Source: Rubrivirga sp. SAORIC476 (GTDB lineage Bacteria > Bacteroidota > Rhodothermia > Rhodothermales > Rubricoccaceae). Taken from it: 64,000 bases of DNA. The position numbers and the translations under genes were made by a program. The notes under the pieces are model-generated. The model was given only the letters and a program-made list of their open reading frames with translations. It was not told where the DNA came from and did not search any database. The stretch is from the NCBI RefSeq assembly GCF_002283555.1, contig NZ_MVOI01000006.1:452040-516039 (forward strand), given 5' to 3'. The stretch's first letter is position 1. Every line of letters begins with the position of its first letter. Positions 30,242 through 39,663 of the stretch are shown one piece after another.

Positions 30242-31492
30242 ATGCCCGACCCCACGCCGATGCCCGCCACCGCCCCGCTCGACGTCGCCGCCCTCCGCGC
30301 CGACTTCCCGATCCTCCAGCGGACCGTCTACGACGGCATGCCGCTCGTCTACCTTGACAATGCGGCCACCACCCAGAAGCCGCAGGTCGTGCTGGACCGG
30401 CTCGCGGCGTACTACGCCAACGAGAACGCCAACGTGCACCGGGGCGTCCACTTCCTGAGCGCGACCGGCACCGAGGCGTACGAGGAGGCGCGGCGCTCGG
30501 TGCAGCGCTTCCTCGGCGCCGCGGACGCCCACGAGGTCGTCTTCACCCGCGGCACGACGGAGGCCATCAACCTGGTCGCCCACGGCTTCGCGACGCTCCT
30601 CTCGGACGGCGACGAGATCGTGGTCTCGGCGCTGGAGCACCACGCCAACATCGTCCCGTGGCAGATGGCCTGCGAGCGGACCGGCGCGCGGCTGCGCGTG
30701 ATCCCGGCGCTCGACACCGGCGACCTCGACCTCTCCGGCCTCGACGAGATCGTCACCGAGGCGACGAAGGTGGTCGCGGTGACCCACACGTCCAACGCCC
30801 TCGGCACCGTCGTGGACCTGGCGCCCCTCATCGAGGCCGCCCACGCCGTCGGCGCGGCGGTGCTGATCGACGGCGCCCAGGCGGCCCCCCACACGACGGT
30901 CGACGTGCAGGCCCTCGGCGCCGACTTCCTCGTCTTCTCCGGCCACAAGACGTTCGGCCCGACCGGCATCGGGGCGCTCTGGGGCCGCGAGGCGTGGCTC
31001 GAGAAACTGCCCCCCTACCAGGGTGGCGGCGACATGATCGACCGGGTCACGTTCGAGAACACGACCTTCGCGGGCCTGCCGGCCAAGTTCGAGGCGGGCA
31101 CGCCGCACGTCGCGGGCGGCATCGGCCTCGGGACCGCGCTGGACTACCTGATGGACCTCGGCATGGACGCCATCGAGGCGAGCGAGCACGAGCTGATCCG
31201 GTACGCCGAGGATCGACTCGGCGCCGTGGAGGGGCTCCGCTTCATCGGCACGCCCGAGAAGCGCGCCGGGGCCATCTCGTTCGTGCTCGACGGCATTCAC
31301 CCGTACGACGCCGGCACGGTCCTCGACCGGCTGGGGGTCGCCGTCCGCACCGGCCAGCACTGCGCGCAGCCCGTCATGGACCGCTTCGGCGTCGAGGGCA
31401 CCATCCGCGCCTCGTTCGCCTTCTACAACACGCCCGCCGACGTGGACGCGCTGGTCGACGGCCTGGCCCGCGTCCGCGCGATGTTCGGGTGA
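30242..31492 (+). CDS. sufS: Cysteine desulfurase SufS
   Basis: A 416-residue PLP enzyme that removes sulfur from cysteine and passes it as a persulfide to SufE for Fe-S cluster building. The Schiff-base Lys236 is in FSGHKTFGPTGIGALWG; the persulfide Cys374 is in RTGQHCAQPVMDRFG, the RxGHHCA-type motif of group II desulfurases. Also visible are YLDNAATTQKP near residue 37 and NVHRGVHFLSATGTEAYEEAR near 62. The start is ATG 30242. sufE follows after 80 bases; no sufBCD is in the window. Confidence 0.95.
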   Translation: MPDPTPMPATAPLDVAALRADFPILQRTVYDGMPLVYLDNAATTQKPQVVLDRLAAYYANENANVHRGVHFLSATGTEAYEEARRSVQRFLGAADAHEVVFTRGTTEAINLVAHGFATLLSDGDEIVVSALEHHANIVPWQMACERTGARLRVIPALDTGDLDLSGLDEIVTEATKVVAVTHTSNALGTVVDLAPLIEAAHAVGAAVLIDGAQAAPHTTVDVQALGADFLVFSGHKTFGPTGIGALWGREAWLEKLPPYQGGGDMIDRVTFENTTFAGLPAKFEAGTPHVAGGIGLGTALDYLMDLGMDAIEASEHELIRYAEDRLGAVEGLRFIGTPEKRAGAISFVLDGIHPYDAGTVLDRLGVAVRTGQHCAQPVMDRFGVEGTIRASFAFYNTPADVDALVDGLARVRAMFG

Positions 31493-31505
31493 GAGGTGCC
31501 GCGTC

Positions 31506-31527
31506 GACCGTTCGGCGTCGAACGGTC
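31506..31527 (+). terminator. Stem-loop between sufS and sufE
   Basis: GACCGTTC (31506-31513) and GAACGGTC (31520-31527) form a perfect 8-bp stem with a 6-base loop, followed by TCTCGCC. It could partly terminate transcription between sufS and sufE. Confidence 0.4.
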
Positions 31528-31572
31528 TCTCGCCTGTACACCTCGCACGTTCCACCCCGCACCTTCCACATC

Positions 31573-31983
31573 GTGACCGAATCCCACCGCCGCCAGCAGG
31601 CCATCGTCGACGAGTTCGCGTTCCTCGACGACTGGATGCTGCGCTTCCAGCAGGTCATCGAGCACGGCGACGCGATGCCGCCGATGGACGAGGCCGACAA
31701 GACCGACGACCGCCTCGTGCGCGGCTGCCAGTCGCGCGTCTGGCTCGACGCGGGCGCCGACCGCGACACGTTCCACGTCCGTGCCGACTCGGAGAGCCAG
31801 ATCGTGCGCGGGCTCGCGTCGCTGCTCGTCCGCGTCTACGACGGCCTCCCGGCCGAGGAGGCCGCGGCCGTCGACCTCTGGTTTCCGTCCGAGATCGGCC
31901 TCGCCGAGCACCTCTCGCCCAACCGCGCCAACGGGCTCGACGCCATGCAGCGCGCGATCGCCACCGCCGCGCAGGCGGGCTGA
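31573..31983 (+). CDS. sufE: SufE sulfur acceptor protein
   Basis: A 136-residue protein starting at GTG 31573 (VTESHRRQQAIVDEF); no ATG is available and this start gives the family length. The acceptor Cys is in DDRLVRGCQSRVWLDAG near residue 54, the RVxGCQSxVW motif. SufE accepts persulfide sulfur from SufS and increases its activity. Further family features are MPPMDEADKTDDRLVRG and GLAEHLSPNRANGL. It forms a pair with sufS, separated by a stem-loop. Confidence 0.93.
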   Translation: MTESHRRQQAIVDEFAFLDDWMLRFQQVIEHGDAMPPMDEADKTDDRLVRGCQSRVWLDAGADRDTFHVRADSESQIVRGLASLLVRVYDGLPAEEAAAVDLWFPSEIGLAEHLSPNRANGLDAMQRAIATAAQAG

Positions 31984-32024
31984 CGCCGTCGTCGTCGCCT
32001 CGCTCCTCTCCCGTCGCTCGTGCC

Positions 32025-33659
32025 ATGCGGACGCTCGCCACTCTCTGCCTTTTCGTCGCTCTCGTCGCTCCGTCGTTCGCCCAGGACCGGGCGCAGGTCT
32101 CCGTCGTCCCGCGGCCCGCGTTCATGACGCCGCTGGAGGGCGCATTCGTGATCGACTCCACGACCACGGTCCGTGTCCGCTCCGACGACCCCGAAGCAGG
32201 GCGCATCGCAGAGGCGTGGGCGTCCCGTCTGCGGCTCGCCTCCGGTCTCCCGCTTCCCCTCGTCGACGCCGACGCCCCGTCCCAGCTGGTCTTCGCCCTC
32301 GACGCCGAGGCGGCCATCGAGAGCGAGGGCTACGAGTTGACGGTCACCTCCAGGTCCGTGGTCGTGCGCGCGGCCGATGCGGCGGGCCTGTTCTACGGCG
32401 CCCAGACGCTCCGCCAGCTCGCGCCGCCCGCCATCGAGCGTGTCGGGGTGGCGCCCAACTCGGCCGAGGTCGAGTGGTCTGTGCCCGCCGTCGCCATCGA
32501 GGACGCGCCGCGGTTCGCGTACCGCGGCCTGCACCTCGACGTGGCCCGCCACTTCTTCGACGTCGAGACCGTCAAGCGGCTCATCGACCGGATGGCGCTC
32601 TACAAGCTCAACCGCTTCCACTGGCACCTGACCGACGACCAGGGCTGGCGGATCGAGATCGAGCGCTACCCGCGGCTGACCGAGGTGGGCGCATTCCGCG
32701 ACCAGACGCTCGTCGGCCACGCGGGCGCGCGGCCCGAGGTCTACGACGGGGTCCGCACGGGCGGGTACTACACCCAGGACGAGATCCGCGAGGTCGTCGC
32801 GTATGCCGCCGAGCGGCACGTCACCATCGTCCCGGAGATCGAGATGCCGGGCCACGCGTCGGCCGCCATCGCCGCGTACCCGGAGCTGGGCTGCTCCGGC
32901 GAGCCCGTCGAGGTCGCCCAGACGTGGGGCGTCTTCGAGGACATCTTCTGCCCGACGGAGGAGACGTTCGCGTTCCTGGACGACGTCCTCACGGAGGTCG
33001 TCGCGCTCTTCCCCGGCCAGGTGATCCACATCGGCGGCGACGAGGCCCCGAAGGCGGCGTGGGAGCGGAGCGACGTGGCGCAGGCGGTCATGGCGCGCGA
33101 GCGTCTGGCCGACGAGCACGAGCTTCAGAGCTACTTCGTCGGCCGCATCGAGGCGATCCTGGCGGAGAAGGGCCGCACGCTGATGGGCTGGGACGAGATC
33201 GTGGAGGGCGGCCTCAGCCCGACGGCCATCCTCATGTTCTGGCGCCACTGGGCGCCCCAGGCGCTCGACTACGCCGCCGCGCAGGGCAACGCCATCGTGA
33301 TGACGCCCAACCACACGATGTACTTCGACCACTACCAGGGCGACCCAGCGCTCGAGCCGCTCGCCTTCGGCGGGATGAGCCCGCTGGAGAAGGTCTACGG
33401 CTACGACCCCGTCCCGGAGTCGTTCACCCCCGCGCAGGCCGCGCGCGTCCTCGGCACCCAGGCCAACGTGTGGACGGAGTACATCCCGACTCCGAGCCAC
33501 TTGGAGTACATGGTCTTCCCGCGCCTCCTCGCGCTCTCGGAGGTGACGTGGAGCACGCGCGACCGCCGCGACTGGGCCGACTTCCAGTCTCGCCTGCCGC
33601 TCCAACTCCGCCGCCTGGACGTGCTCGGCGTCCACTACCGCCCGCCGCGGACGCCCTGA
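32025..33659 (+). CDS. Secreted beta-N-acetylhexosaminidase (GH20)
   Basis: A 544-residue enzyme with a signal peptide (MRTLATLCLFVALVAPSFA). The N-terminal GH20b-like domain (about 25-150) is followed by the TIM barrel: FAYRGLHLDVARHFFDVETVKRLIDRMALYKLN, FHWHLTDDQGWRIEI, VTIVPEIEMPGHASAA, and the catalytic Asp-Glu pair in HIGGDEAPKAAWE (D337-E338). The enzyme releases terminal GlcNAc or GalNAc from chitin oligomers or glycans. The lack of an appended C-terminal domain is common in bacteria. A dyad follows 5 bases after the stop. Confidence 0.93.
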   Translation: MRTLATLCLFVALVAPSFAQDRAQVSVVPRPAFMTPLEGAFVIDSTTTVRVRSDDPEAGRIAEAWASRLRLASGLPLPLVDADAPSQLVFALDAEAAIESEGYELTVTSRSVVVRAADAAGLFYGAQTLRQLAPPAIERVGVAPNSAEVEWSVPAVAIEDAPRFAYRGLHLDVARHFFDVETVKRLIDRMALYKLNRFHWHLTDDQGWRIEIERYPRLTEVGAFRDQTLVGHAGARPEVYDGVRTGGYYTQDEIREVVAYAAERHVTIVPEIEMPGHASAAIAAYPELGCSGEPVEVAQTWGVFEDIFCPTEETFAFLDDVLTEVVALFPGQVIHIGGDEAPKAAWERSDVAQAVMARERLADEHELQSYFVGRIEAILAEKGRTLMGWDEIVEGGLSPTAILMFWRHWAPQALDYAAAQGNAIVMTPNHTMYFDHYQGDPALEPLAFGGMSPLEKVYGYDPVPESFTPAQAARVLGTQANVWTEYIPTPSHLEYMVFPRLLALSEVTWSTRDRRDWADFQSRLPLQLRRLDVLGVHYRPPRTP

Positions 33660-33663
33660 CCCT

Positions 33664-33683
33664 CCGCCTCGGCACCGAGGCGG
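33664..33683. terminator. Palindrome CCGCCTCGG-CA-CCGAGGCGG after GH20
   Basis: A perfect 9-bp stem immediately after the GH20 stop, in the convergent gap before ogt. A partial right arm recurs 20 bases further. Confidence 0.55.
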
Positions 33684-33774
33684 ACGAGGGGGGACACCCG
33701 AGGCGGGTTGAGTCGGACCGAACCGTCCGCGCCACCCACGGGCCGGCGGACGAAGGCCACGCGCTCGCGTCGGG

Positions 33775-34245
33775 CTAAAGCAGACGTCGCTGGCGGCTCT
33801 CCAGGTCCAGCAGCGCCCGCTTGCGCTCCAACCCGCCCGCGTAGCCCACCAGCGCCCCGTCCGCCCCCACCACGCGGTGGCACGGCACGATCACCGCGAC
33901 CGGGTTCTGTCCGTTCGCCGCGCCCACCGCCTGCGCACCCTTCGGCATCCCGACCCGCGCCGCCAGCGTGCCGTAGCTGACCCTGTCGCCGTGAGGAATG
34001 GCACAGAGCGCCGCCCACACGCGCTCCTGAAACGGCGTCCCGCCCAGCCGCAGCGGCACGTCGAACACGACCGGCTCGCCGTCGAAGTACGCCGCCAGCT
34101 GACTGCGCGCCGCGTCGAGCACGGCGTCTGACCCCTCCGCCTCGGGCCCGAGGCGGACCGGAGCGAAGGTGGCGGCCGTCAGCGCCGCTCCGTCGGAGAC
34201 GAGGCGGAGCGGGCCGAGGGGCGTGGCGAGCGTCACGTGCGGCAT
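33775..34245 (-). CDS. ogt: Methylated-DNA-protein cysteine methyltransferase
   Basis: A 156-residue suicidal DNA repair protein that takes the methyl from O6-methylguanine onto Cys122 in IVPCHRVVGADG. Other family marks: PFQERVWAALCAIPHGDRVSYGTLA (about 71-95), GAANGQNPVA and GYAGGLERKRALLDLE. The N-terminal domain is short, as in Ogt. Residues 31-36 (RLGPEA) are encoded by an exact palindromic repeat at 34137-34156, as in the DUF6314 gene. The gene is convergent with GH20. Confidence 0.93.
   Translation of the reverse strand: MPHVTLATPLGPLRLVSDGAALTAATFAPVRLGPEAEGSDAVLDAARSQLAAYFDGEPVVFDVPLRLGGTPFQERVWAALCAIPHGDRVSYGTLAARVGMPKGAQAVGAANGQNPVAVIVPCHRVVGADGALVGYAGGLERKRALLDLESRQRRLL
34137..34156. 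repeat. Palindromic repeat inside ogt
   Basis: CCGCCTCGG (34137-34145), GC, CCGAGGCGG (34148-34156), identical to the copy at 3206-3225 and again read as Arg-Leu-Gly-Pro-Glu-Ala. Confidence 0.75.
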
Positions 34246-34435
34246 GCGTCGAAGCTACCGGCCGGGGTCGGGAGGGGCGAGAGGCCCGAAGAGAAACGCC
34301 CGGAGCGGGAGGTCGGGACGCGCAGGCAACGCTCGGGGACCTGCCCGGCGCGATGTTCCAGCATCCTCCTGCCGACGCCTCGCGCCACCGAGTCCGACGG
34401 ACGGGTCTGCCCGCCTTCCTCCGACACGGTCTCCC

Positions 34436-37400
34436 ATGCTTCGCTCGTCTCCCCGGCCCCGTCCCGCGCATCGCCGACTGCTCGCCGCCCTGCTCCTTGC
34501 CGTGTGCCTCGCCCCGGTCGGGCAGGGGGCGCCGCCGCCGTCGGGCGGCTGGGACCTGATCTGGGAGGAATCCTTCGACGCCGCGGACGCGGCGTTCGAC
34601 GCGCGCTGGGACATGGGCACGCACACCTTCGACGGCAACGAGGCGCAGTTCTCCCCCGACAACATCGAGGTCTCGGGCGGGCTGATGACGCTCCGCCTCA
34701 CCGCCGAGCCGACCGGCACCAAGCCGTACCGCGGCGCCGAACTGCGCACCGACAACACGACCGGCTTCTTTACCTACGGCCGCTTCGAGACCCGCATGAA
34801 GGCGGCGACGGGCTCGGGCATCATCTCGTCGTTCTTCACCTTCCGCTACGACCCGTGGCAGGAGATCGACATCGAGTTCCGGGGGCGGGACGCCAACGCG
34901 ATGCAGGCCAACATCTTCTACAACGGCGGCGCCGAGGGCGACCCCAACAACGCGCCCTTCGAGGTGCCGCCCTTCCCCGAGGACGCGCTGCTGCCCTACG
35001 ACGCGGCCGAGGAGTTCCACGTCTACGCCTTCGAGTGGGACCCTGGCGTGATCCGCTGGTACATCGACGACGTGCTCGTGCTGGAGAGCACGGACCCGGC
35101 GCAGGTCCCGGACCTGCCCCAGCAGCTGATGATGAACCTCTGGCTGACCGACAACGCCTGGGCGGGCCCGATCGACCCGGCCGCCGTCCCGGCGCAGGCG
35201 CAGTACGACTGGGTGCGCGTCTACCAGCGGGCGAGCTCCGGGCTCGTCTTCGACTCGTTCGACGACGGCGACGTGAGCGACGTGTTCACCTTCAGCGAGA
35301 CCAGCGGTGGCGTCGGCGTGGGGCCGACGGACGGGGCGAGCGGCGACCCGAACACGGCCCTCTCGGTCGGCATCGACCCGGCGCTGGCGGGCGCCTTCGC
35401 GGGGGTGGTCATCACCGGCGGCGCGGGCACCGTGGACGCGTCCGGTGCGGCCGCGCTCGCCTTCGAACTCCGCCCGACCACCGTGTCCGCCGGCAACCTG
35501 CCCATGACGCTGGAGATCAACCTCCACGAAGACCTCGACGGCAACAACGTCTACGACGGCGCCACCGAGGACGAGTACCAGGCGACCATCGAGATGCCGC
35601 TCGGCGGGGGCTACCAGACGGTCGTCATCCCGCTCTCGGCCTTCACCGACGACAACTCGGTCTTCCCCGGTGCCGACGACGGGTTCGACTACACGAAGGT
35701 GATGGAGGTGGTGGTCGCCATCGGCGGCCTGACGGGGCCGGCGTTCCAGTTCGCGATGGACGAGGTCCGCTTCACGCCGGTGCTCCTCGTGGACACCGCC
35801 CTCGACACGGCCTCGGACGCGTCCAGCGTGGCCGACTGCACCGACGGCGTCTCGGACGGCGACTGCTCCCTCCGCGAGGCCATCGAGGTGGCCAATGCCG
35901 ACCCGACGCTCGATGACATCCGGTTCGACGTCCCGGGCGGTCTTGCGGTGCTCACCCTGAACGACGTGCTGCCGGGGATCGCCGACCCCGGCGTCTCGAT
36001 CGACGGCTCGACCCAGCCCGGCGCGTCGTGCGACGCGGGCGGCGGGGTGCCGGGCCTCCAGGTCGTCCTCGATGGCGCTCTCCTCCCGCCTGGCTTCAAC
36101 GACGTGCTGTCCACCGCTGTCGGTGCCGACGGCGTCTGGATTCGCGGCCTCTCGGTCGTCTCGGGGCCGGCCGCCGGCGTCTCCCTCCGAGGCGCCGACA
36201 ACCGCGTCGACTGCTCGCTGATCGGCCTCTTCCCGGACGGCACTCCGGCGGGCAACGGTCGCGAGGGCCTTTACGTGGGCGTCGAGGCGACGAACGCCCA
36301 GATCGGTCAGCCCGGCTTCCGGACCGTGGTCTCGGACAACGGCTTCCAGGGGATCGTCATCAACGCGACGGGCACGAAGGTCCACGACACCTGGGTCGGC
36401 CTCGGCCTCGACGGCGTCACCGGTCATGGCAACACCCTCGACGGCATCCTCGTCGGGGCGAACGCCAACTTCGTCTTCGTCGGCGGCCCGGACGGGCAGC
36501 GGAGCGTGGTCTCGGGCAACGGCGAGAACGGCGTCAACGTCGCCGGGGGCGGCAACGGCGTGACCGTCAACAACGCCTACATCGGCGTCGGCGCGGACGG
36601 CATGACGCCCGTCGGCAACGCCTTCCACGGCGTCCGCTTTGCCGACGCGCCGGCCTTCGCGCGGGTCGGCAACGTCGACCTCGGCAACGTGATCGCGGGC
36701 AACGGCTTCTCCGGCCTGATCATCGAGGGGACAGGGACCGACAACGGGCAGGTGTTCGGCAACCTCATCGGCCTCGGTGCCGACGGCGCGACGGCCGTTC
36801 CGAACGGGATCGACGGCATCACGGTCACCGGTGGGCCGACGAACGTGCGCATCGGCGCGAACCAGGATCAGAGCATCGTGGCCCCCAACGTGGTGTCCGG
36901 CAACCTCCGCGACGGCATCCGCATCGACACGGACGCGTCGGCGTACGTCGCCCACAACCTCGTCGGCCTGGGGGCGGATGGCAGCGCGCCCCTGGGCAAC
37001 GGCGCGGAGGGCATCCACGTGATCGGCGGCAGCGGGACCGTGATCGGCGGCGTCGAGGCGGGCAACGTCAGCTCGTCGAACGCGTCCAACGGCATCCGGG
37101 TGACGGGCGGAGCCGCCGGCATCGAGATTCTCGGCAACACGCTCGGGCTGGACGCGGCGGGCCTGCTCGACCGAGGCAACGGGGTCCACGGCATACGGGT
37201 CGAAGGGGGCGCCGAGGCGACCCTGATCGGCCGCGCCGACCTCCCGGGCTCGGGCAACCTGATCGCGGGCAACGCGAACAACGGAATCGACGCACGGGGC
37301 GCGGGGGTGGGGACCGTGGTCGTCCGCAACACCGTCGGGCTCAACGCCGCCGGGGACGGAGAGCGGAACGGCAACTCCGGGGTGACCATCATCAGCACCC

Positions 37401-39532
37401 CGGAGGTGACGGTCGGCGGCATCGGCGTCGGCAACACCATCGGCTCGAACGGCCAGACGGGCGTCTACGTCCGGTCCGCCAGCACCGTGGGGATCTTCGG
37501 CAACACGATCGGGCTTGCTCCGGACGGGGTCACCCCGCGGGGCAACGGGTTCTCTGGCATCATCCTCGACAACGTCGCGGGAGCGGTCGTCGGCCAGCCG
37601 GGCGCGGGCAACGTGATCGCGTCGAGTACCGACAGGGGCGTGTACGTGCTGGACGGCACGGCGGGCGTGCGCATCCAGGCCAACCTCATCGGTCTCGCCG
37701 CCGACGGGACCACGCCGCGTGGCAACGGTGCCGCGGGCATCGAGATTTCCGACGGGGTCGACGTCCTCGTCGGCTCCGACCTCGACGGCGTCGACGACGG
37801 CCTCGAAGGCAATCAGATCGCGTACAACGCGGACGGGGTCCTCGTCCTCGCCCCGACGGGGGCCGGGCACCGCCTGGTCGGCAACGCCATCCACGACAAC
37901 GTCGGCCTCGGCATCGACCTCGGCGGCGACGGCGTGACGGCCAACGACCCCGACGACCCCGACACGGGCGCCAACGGCCTCCAGAACCATCCCGTGGTGA
38001 CCGACGCCTCCGTCGACGACGGCGTCGACTTCGCCCTCGACTCGACGCCCTCGACCGCCTTCCGCGTCGAACTCTTCGCCAGCGCCGCCGCCGACCCGTC
38101 GGGCTACGGCGAGGGCGAGCGCTTCGTCGGCGCGACGACGGTCACCACCGACGCCTCGGGCGATGCGGTCGGCTCGTTCCCCGGCGCGGGCCTGCTCGAC
38201 GGCGAGGTCGTCGCCCTGACCGCCACGCCCATCACCGGCCCCGAGGACCTGGGCGGCACGTCCGAGTTCTCCGCCGCCGCGTTCCTCGGCCCGCCGTACG
38301 CCGTGAGCGGCCCGGCCGCGCTCGGGGCGTACGCCCACGGCAGCACCCTCAACGTCGTCTGGTCGACGCTCGACCCGGCGCTGGAGGCCGGCCCCGTTCG
38401 CGTCTCCGTGCTCTGCCCCGGCAACGCGCCCTTCGTCCGCTACGCCTCCACGCCCAACGACGGACAGGCCGGCTTCACGGTCCCGGCCAGCCTCGGCACG
38501 CACGGCGGCGTGGACGATCAGGCGTCCGGCTGCGCCGTCGAGGTCGCCTCGGTCGCCGACCCGTCGCGCGCCGCCGAGTCCGCGCCCTTCACCGTCCGCC
38601 CGGCCGGCGTCGCGGGCGTCACCACCCGGCGGCTCGACCTCGCGACCGGTTTCCGCCCGGCCCGCTACGGCCTCCAGGACGTCATCAAGTGGTTCTGGGA
38701 CGAGACCTCCATCCCCACCGGGACCGTCCGCCTGTCGCTCGTCTGCGACGGCCGCGACCGGTTCGTCCGCTACCCCGACACGCCCAACGACGGGCAGGCG
38801 AGCGCCACGCTCCCGGCCCTCTTCGGGGCCTACGAGGTCTGCCGCACCGAGGCCGTCTCGCTCGACGACCCGACGCGGTTCGGCCGCAGCGCCCCCTTCC
38901 CGATCCTCGACACGCCGCTGCCGTCGGTCGATGTGCTCTCGCCCGCCCCCGGCGGCGCGATCGCGATGGGGGCCGACCTCGACATCACGTGGGAGACCGT
39001 CGCCATCGACCCGAGCGCTCCGGTTCGGATCCTGCTGGTGGACCTGACGAACGGCCCGCCGAACCGGCTCATCGCTCAGACGACGAACACGGGCTCGTAC
39101 ACATGGCCGGTGCCGACGGACCTGGACCCGCATGCCGAATACCGTCTCTCGGTGAAGGCCATCCCGGATGGCGAGCCCGCCGTGACGACGCTCGTCGACC
39201 CGCTGACGTTCTCGTCGCCGATGAGCCTGGCGGCCGCCGCCTCGTCGTCGGCCGAGGAGGCACCGCCGGAGGTGCTGAGCGTCGGCGCGTCGCGTCCGAA
39301 CCCGACGCGGAGCCGCGCGACGGTGCGCGTCGGCCTGCCCGAGGCCGGTCCCGTCGAGGTGGCGGTGTACGACGCCGTCGGCCGTCGCGTGGCGGTGCTG
39401 GCGTCCGGCGAGCGGTCGGCCGGGTGGCACGACCTCGCCGTCGAGGCGGGCGACCTGGCGCCGGGCGTCTACGTGGTCCGCGCCGTCACGAGCGGCACCG
39501 TCGCCACGCGGACGCTCTCGGTGGTCCGGTAG
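34436..39532 (+). CDS. Secreted GH16-like glycosidase with beta-helix and T9SS sorting domain
   Basis: A 1698-residue protein from ATG 34436 with a signal peptide (LLAALLLAVCLAPVGQGA). Residues about 35-265 are a GH16 domain: the catalytic Glu-x-Asp-x-Glu is E143-I-D145-I-E147, with YGRFETRMKAATGSG before it and FHVYAFEWDPGVIRWYIDD after. About 270-450 is a second beta-sandwich. GDCSLREAIEVANA near 474-487 is the CSLREA motif that introduces a right-handed beta-helix of repeated GN.I.GNG.NGI units to about residue 1180. Three immunoglobulin-like repeats (VRVSVLCPGNAPFVRY, VRLSLVCDGRDRFVRY, VRILLVDLTNG) follow, then a type A sorting domain (NPTRSRATVRVGL...AVYDAVGRRVAVL). It probably cleaves marine beta-glucan or galactan at the surface. 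Confidence 0.88.
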   Translation: MLRSSPRPRPAHRRLLAALLLAVCLAPVGQGAPPPSGGWDLIWEESFDAADAAFDARWDMGTHTFDGNEAQFSPDNIEVSGGLMTLRLTAEPTGTKPYRGAELRTDNTTGFFTYGRFETRMKAATGSGIISSFFTFRYDPWQEIDIEFRGRDANAMQANIFYNGGAEGDPNNAPFEVPPFPEDALLPYDAAEEFHVYAFEWDPGVIRWYIDDVLVLESTDPAQVPDLPQQLMMNLWLTDNAWAGPIDPAAVPAQAQYDWVRVYQRASSGLVFDSFDDGDVSDVFTFSETSGGVGVGPTDGASGDPNTALSVGIDPALAGAFAGVVITGGAGTVDASGAAALAFELRPTTVSAGNLPMTLEINLHEDLDGNNVYDGATEDEYQATIEMPLGGGYQTVVIPLSAFTDDNSVFPGADDGFDYTKVMEVVVAIGGLTGPAFQFAMDEVRFTPVLLVDTALDTASDASSVADCTDGVSDGDCSLREAIEVANADPTLDDIRFDVPGGLAVLTLNDVLPGIADPGVSIDGSTQPGASCDAGGGVPGLQVVLDGALLPPGFNDVLSTAVGADGVWIRGLSVVSGPAAGVSLRGADNRVDCSLIGLFPDGTPAGNGREGLYVGVEATNAQIGQPGFRTVVSDNGFQGIVINATGTKVHDTWVGLGLDGVTGHGNTLDGILVGANANFVFVGGPDGQRSVVSGNGENGVNVAGGGNGVTVNNAYIGVGADGMTPVGNAFHGVRFADAPAFARVGNVDLGNVIAGNGFSGLIIEGTGTDNGQVFGNLIGLGADGATAVPNGIDGITVTGGPTNVRIGANQDQSIVAPNVVSGNLRDGIRIDTDASAYVAHNLVGLGADGSAPLGNGAEGIHVIGGSGTVIGGVEAGNVSSSNASNGIRVTGGAAGIEILGNTLGLDAAGLLDRGNGVHGIRVEGGAEATLIGRADLPGSGNLIAGNANNGIDARGAGVGTVVVRNTVGLNAAGDGERNGNSGVTIISTPEVTVGGIGVGNTIGSNGQTGVYVRSASTVGIFGNTIGLAPDGVTPRGNGFSGIILDNVAGAVVGQPGAGNVIASSTDRGVYVLDGTAGVRIQANLIGLAADGTTPRGNGAAGIEISDGVDVLVGSDLDGVDDGLEGNQIAYNADGVLVLAPTGAGHRLVGNAIHDNVGLGIDLGGDGVTANDPDDPDTGANGLQNHPVVTDASVDDGVDFALDSTPSTAFRVELFASAAADPSGYGEGERFVGATTVTTDASGDAVGSFPGAGLLDGEVVALTATPITGPEDLGGTSEFSAAAFLGPPYAVSGPAALGAYAHGSTLNVVWSTLDPALEAGPVRVSVLCPGNAPFVRYASTPNDGQAGFTVPASLGTHGGVDDQASGCAVEVASVADPSRAAESAPFTVRPAGVAGVTTRRLDLATGFRPARYGLQDVIKWFWDETSIPTGTVRLSLVCDGRDRFVRYPDTPNDGQASATLPALFGAYEVCRTEAVSLDDPTRFGRSAPFPILDTPLPSVDVLSPAPGGAIAMGADLDITWETVAIDPSAPVRILLVDLTNGPPNRLIAQTTNTGSYTWPVPTDLDPHAEYRLSVKAIPDGEPAVTTLVDPLTFSSPMSLAAAASSSAEEAPPEVLSVGASRPNPTRSRATVRVGLPEAGPVEVAVYDAVGRRVAVLASGERSAGWHDLAVEAGDLAPGVYVVRAVTSGTVATRTLSVVR

Positions 39533-39559
39533 AGACTCCTCGCCCCCACAACGACACCG

Positions 39560-39586
39560 CCCGCCTCGGCACGGTCACCGAGGCGG
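39560..39586. terminator. Dyad CCGCCTCGG...CCGAGGCGG after the GH16 gene
   Basis: Perfect 9-bp arms (39560-39568, 39578-39586) with a 9-base loop in the convergent gap before glnA. Confidence 0.5.
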
Positions 39587-39620
39587 GCGGAGGCACAGCG
39601 GGCGCGGATGCGATCCGTCC

Positions 39621-39663
39621 CTACTTGCCCGTGCCCTACTTGCCCGTGCCCTACTTGCCCGTG
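39621..39663. repeat. Three 15-base repeats at the 3' end of the glutamine synthetase gene
   Basis: CTACTTGCCCGTG occurs at 39621, 39636 and 39651 with 15-base period. The innermost copy holds the last codons (Thr-Gly-Lys) and stop of the gene; the other two are downstream duplicates that each repeat the stop. Confidence 0.7.

Noticed and set aside
33635-39430. A minus-strand open frame of about 1931 codons
   Set aside because: It is the antisense of ogt, the GH16 protein and part of GH20; no family motif is visible and the protein composition is repetitive Val/Asp/Arg.
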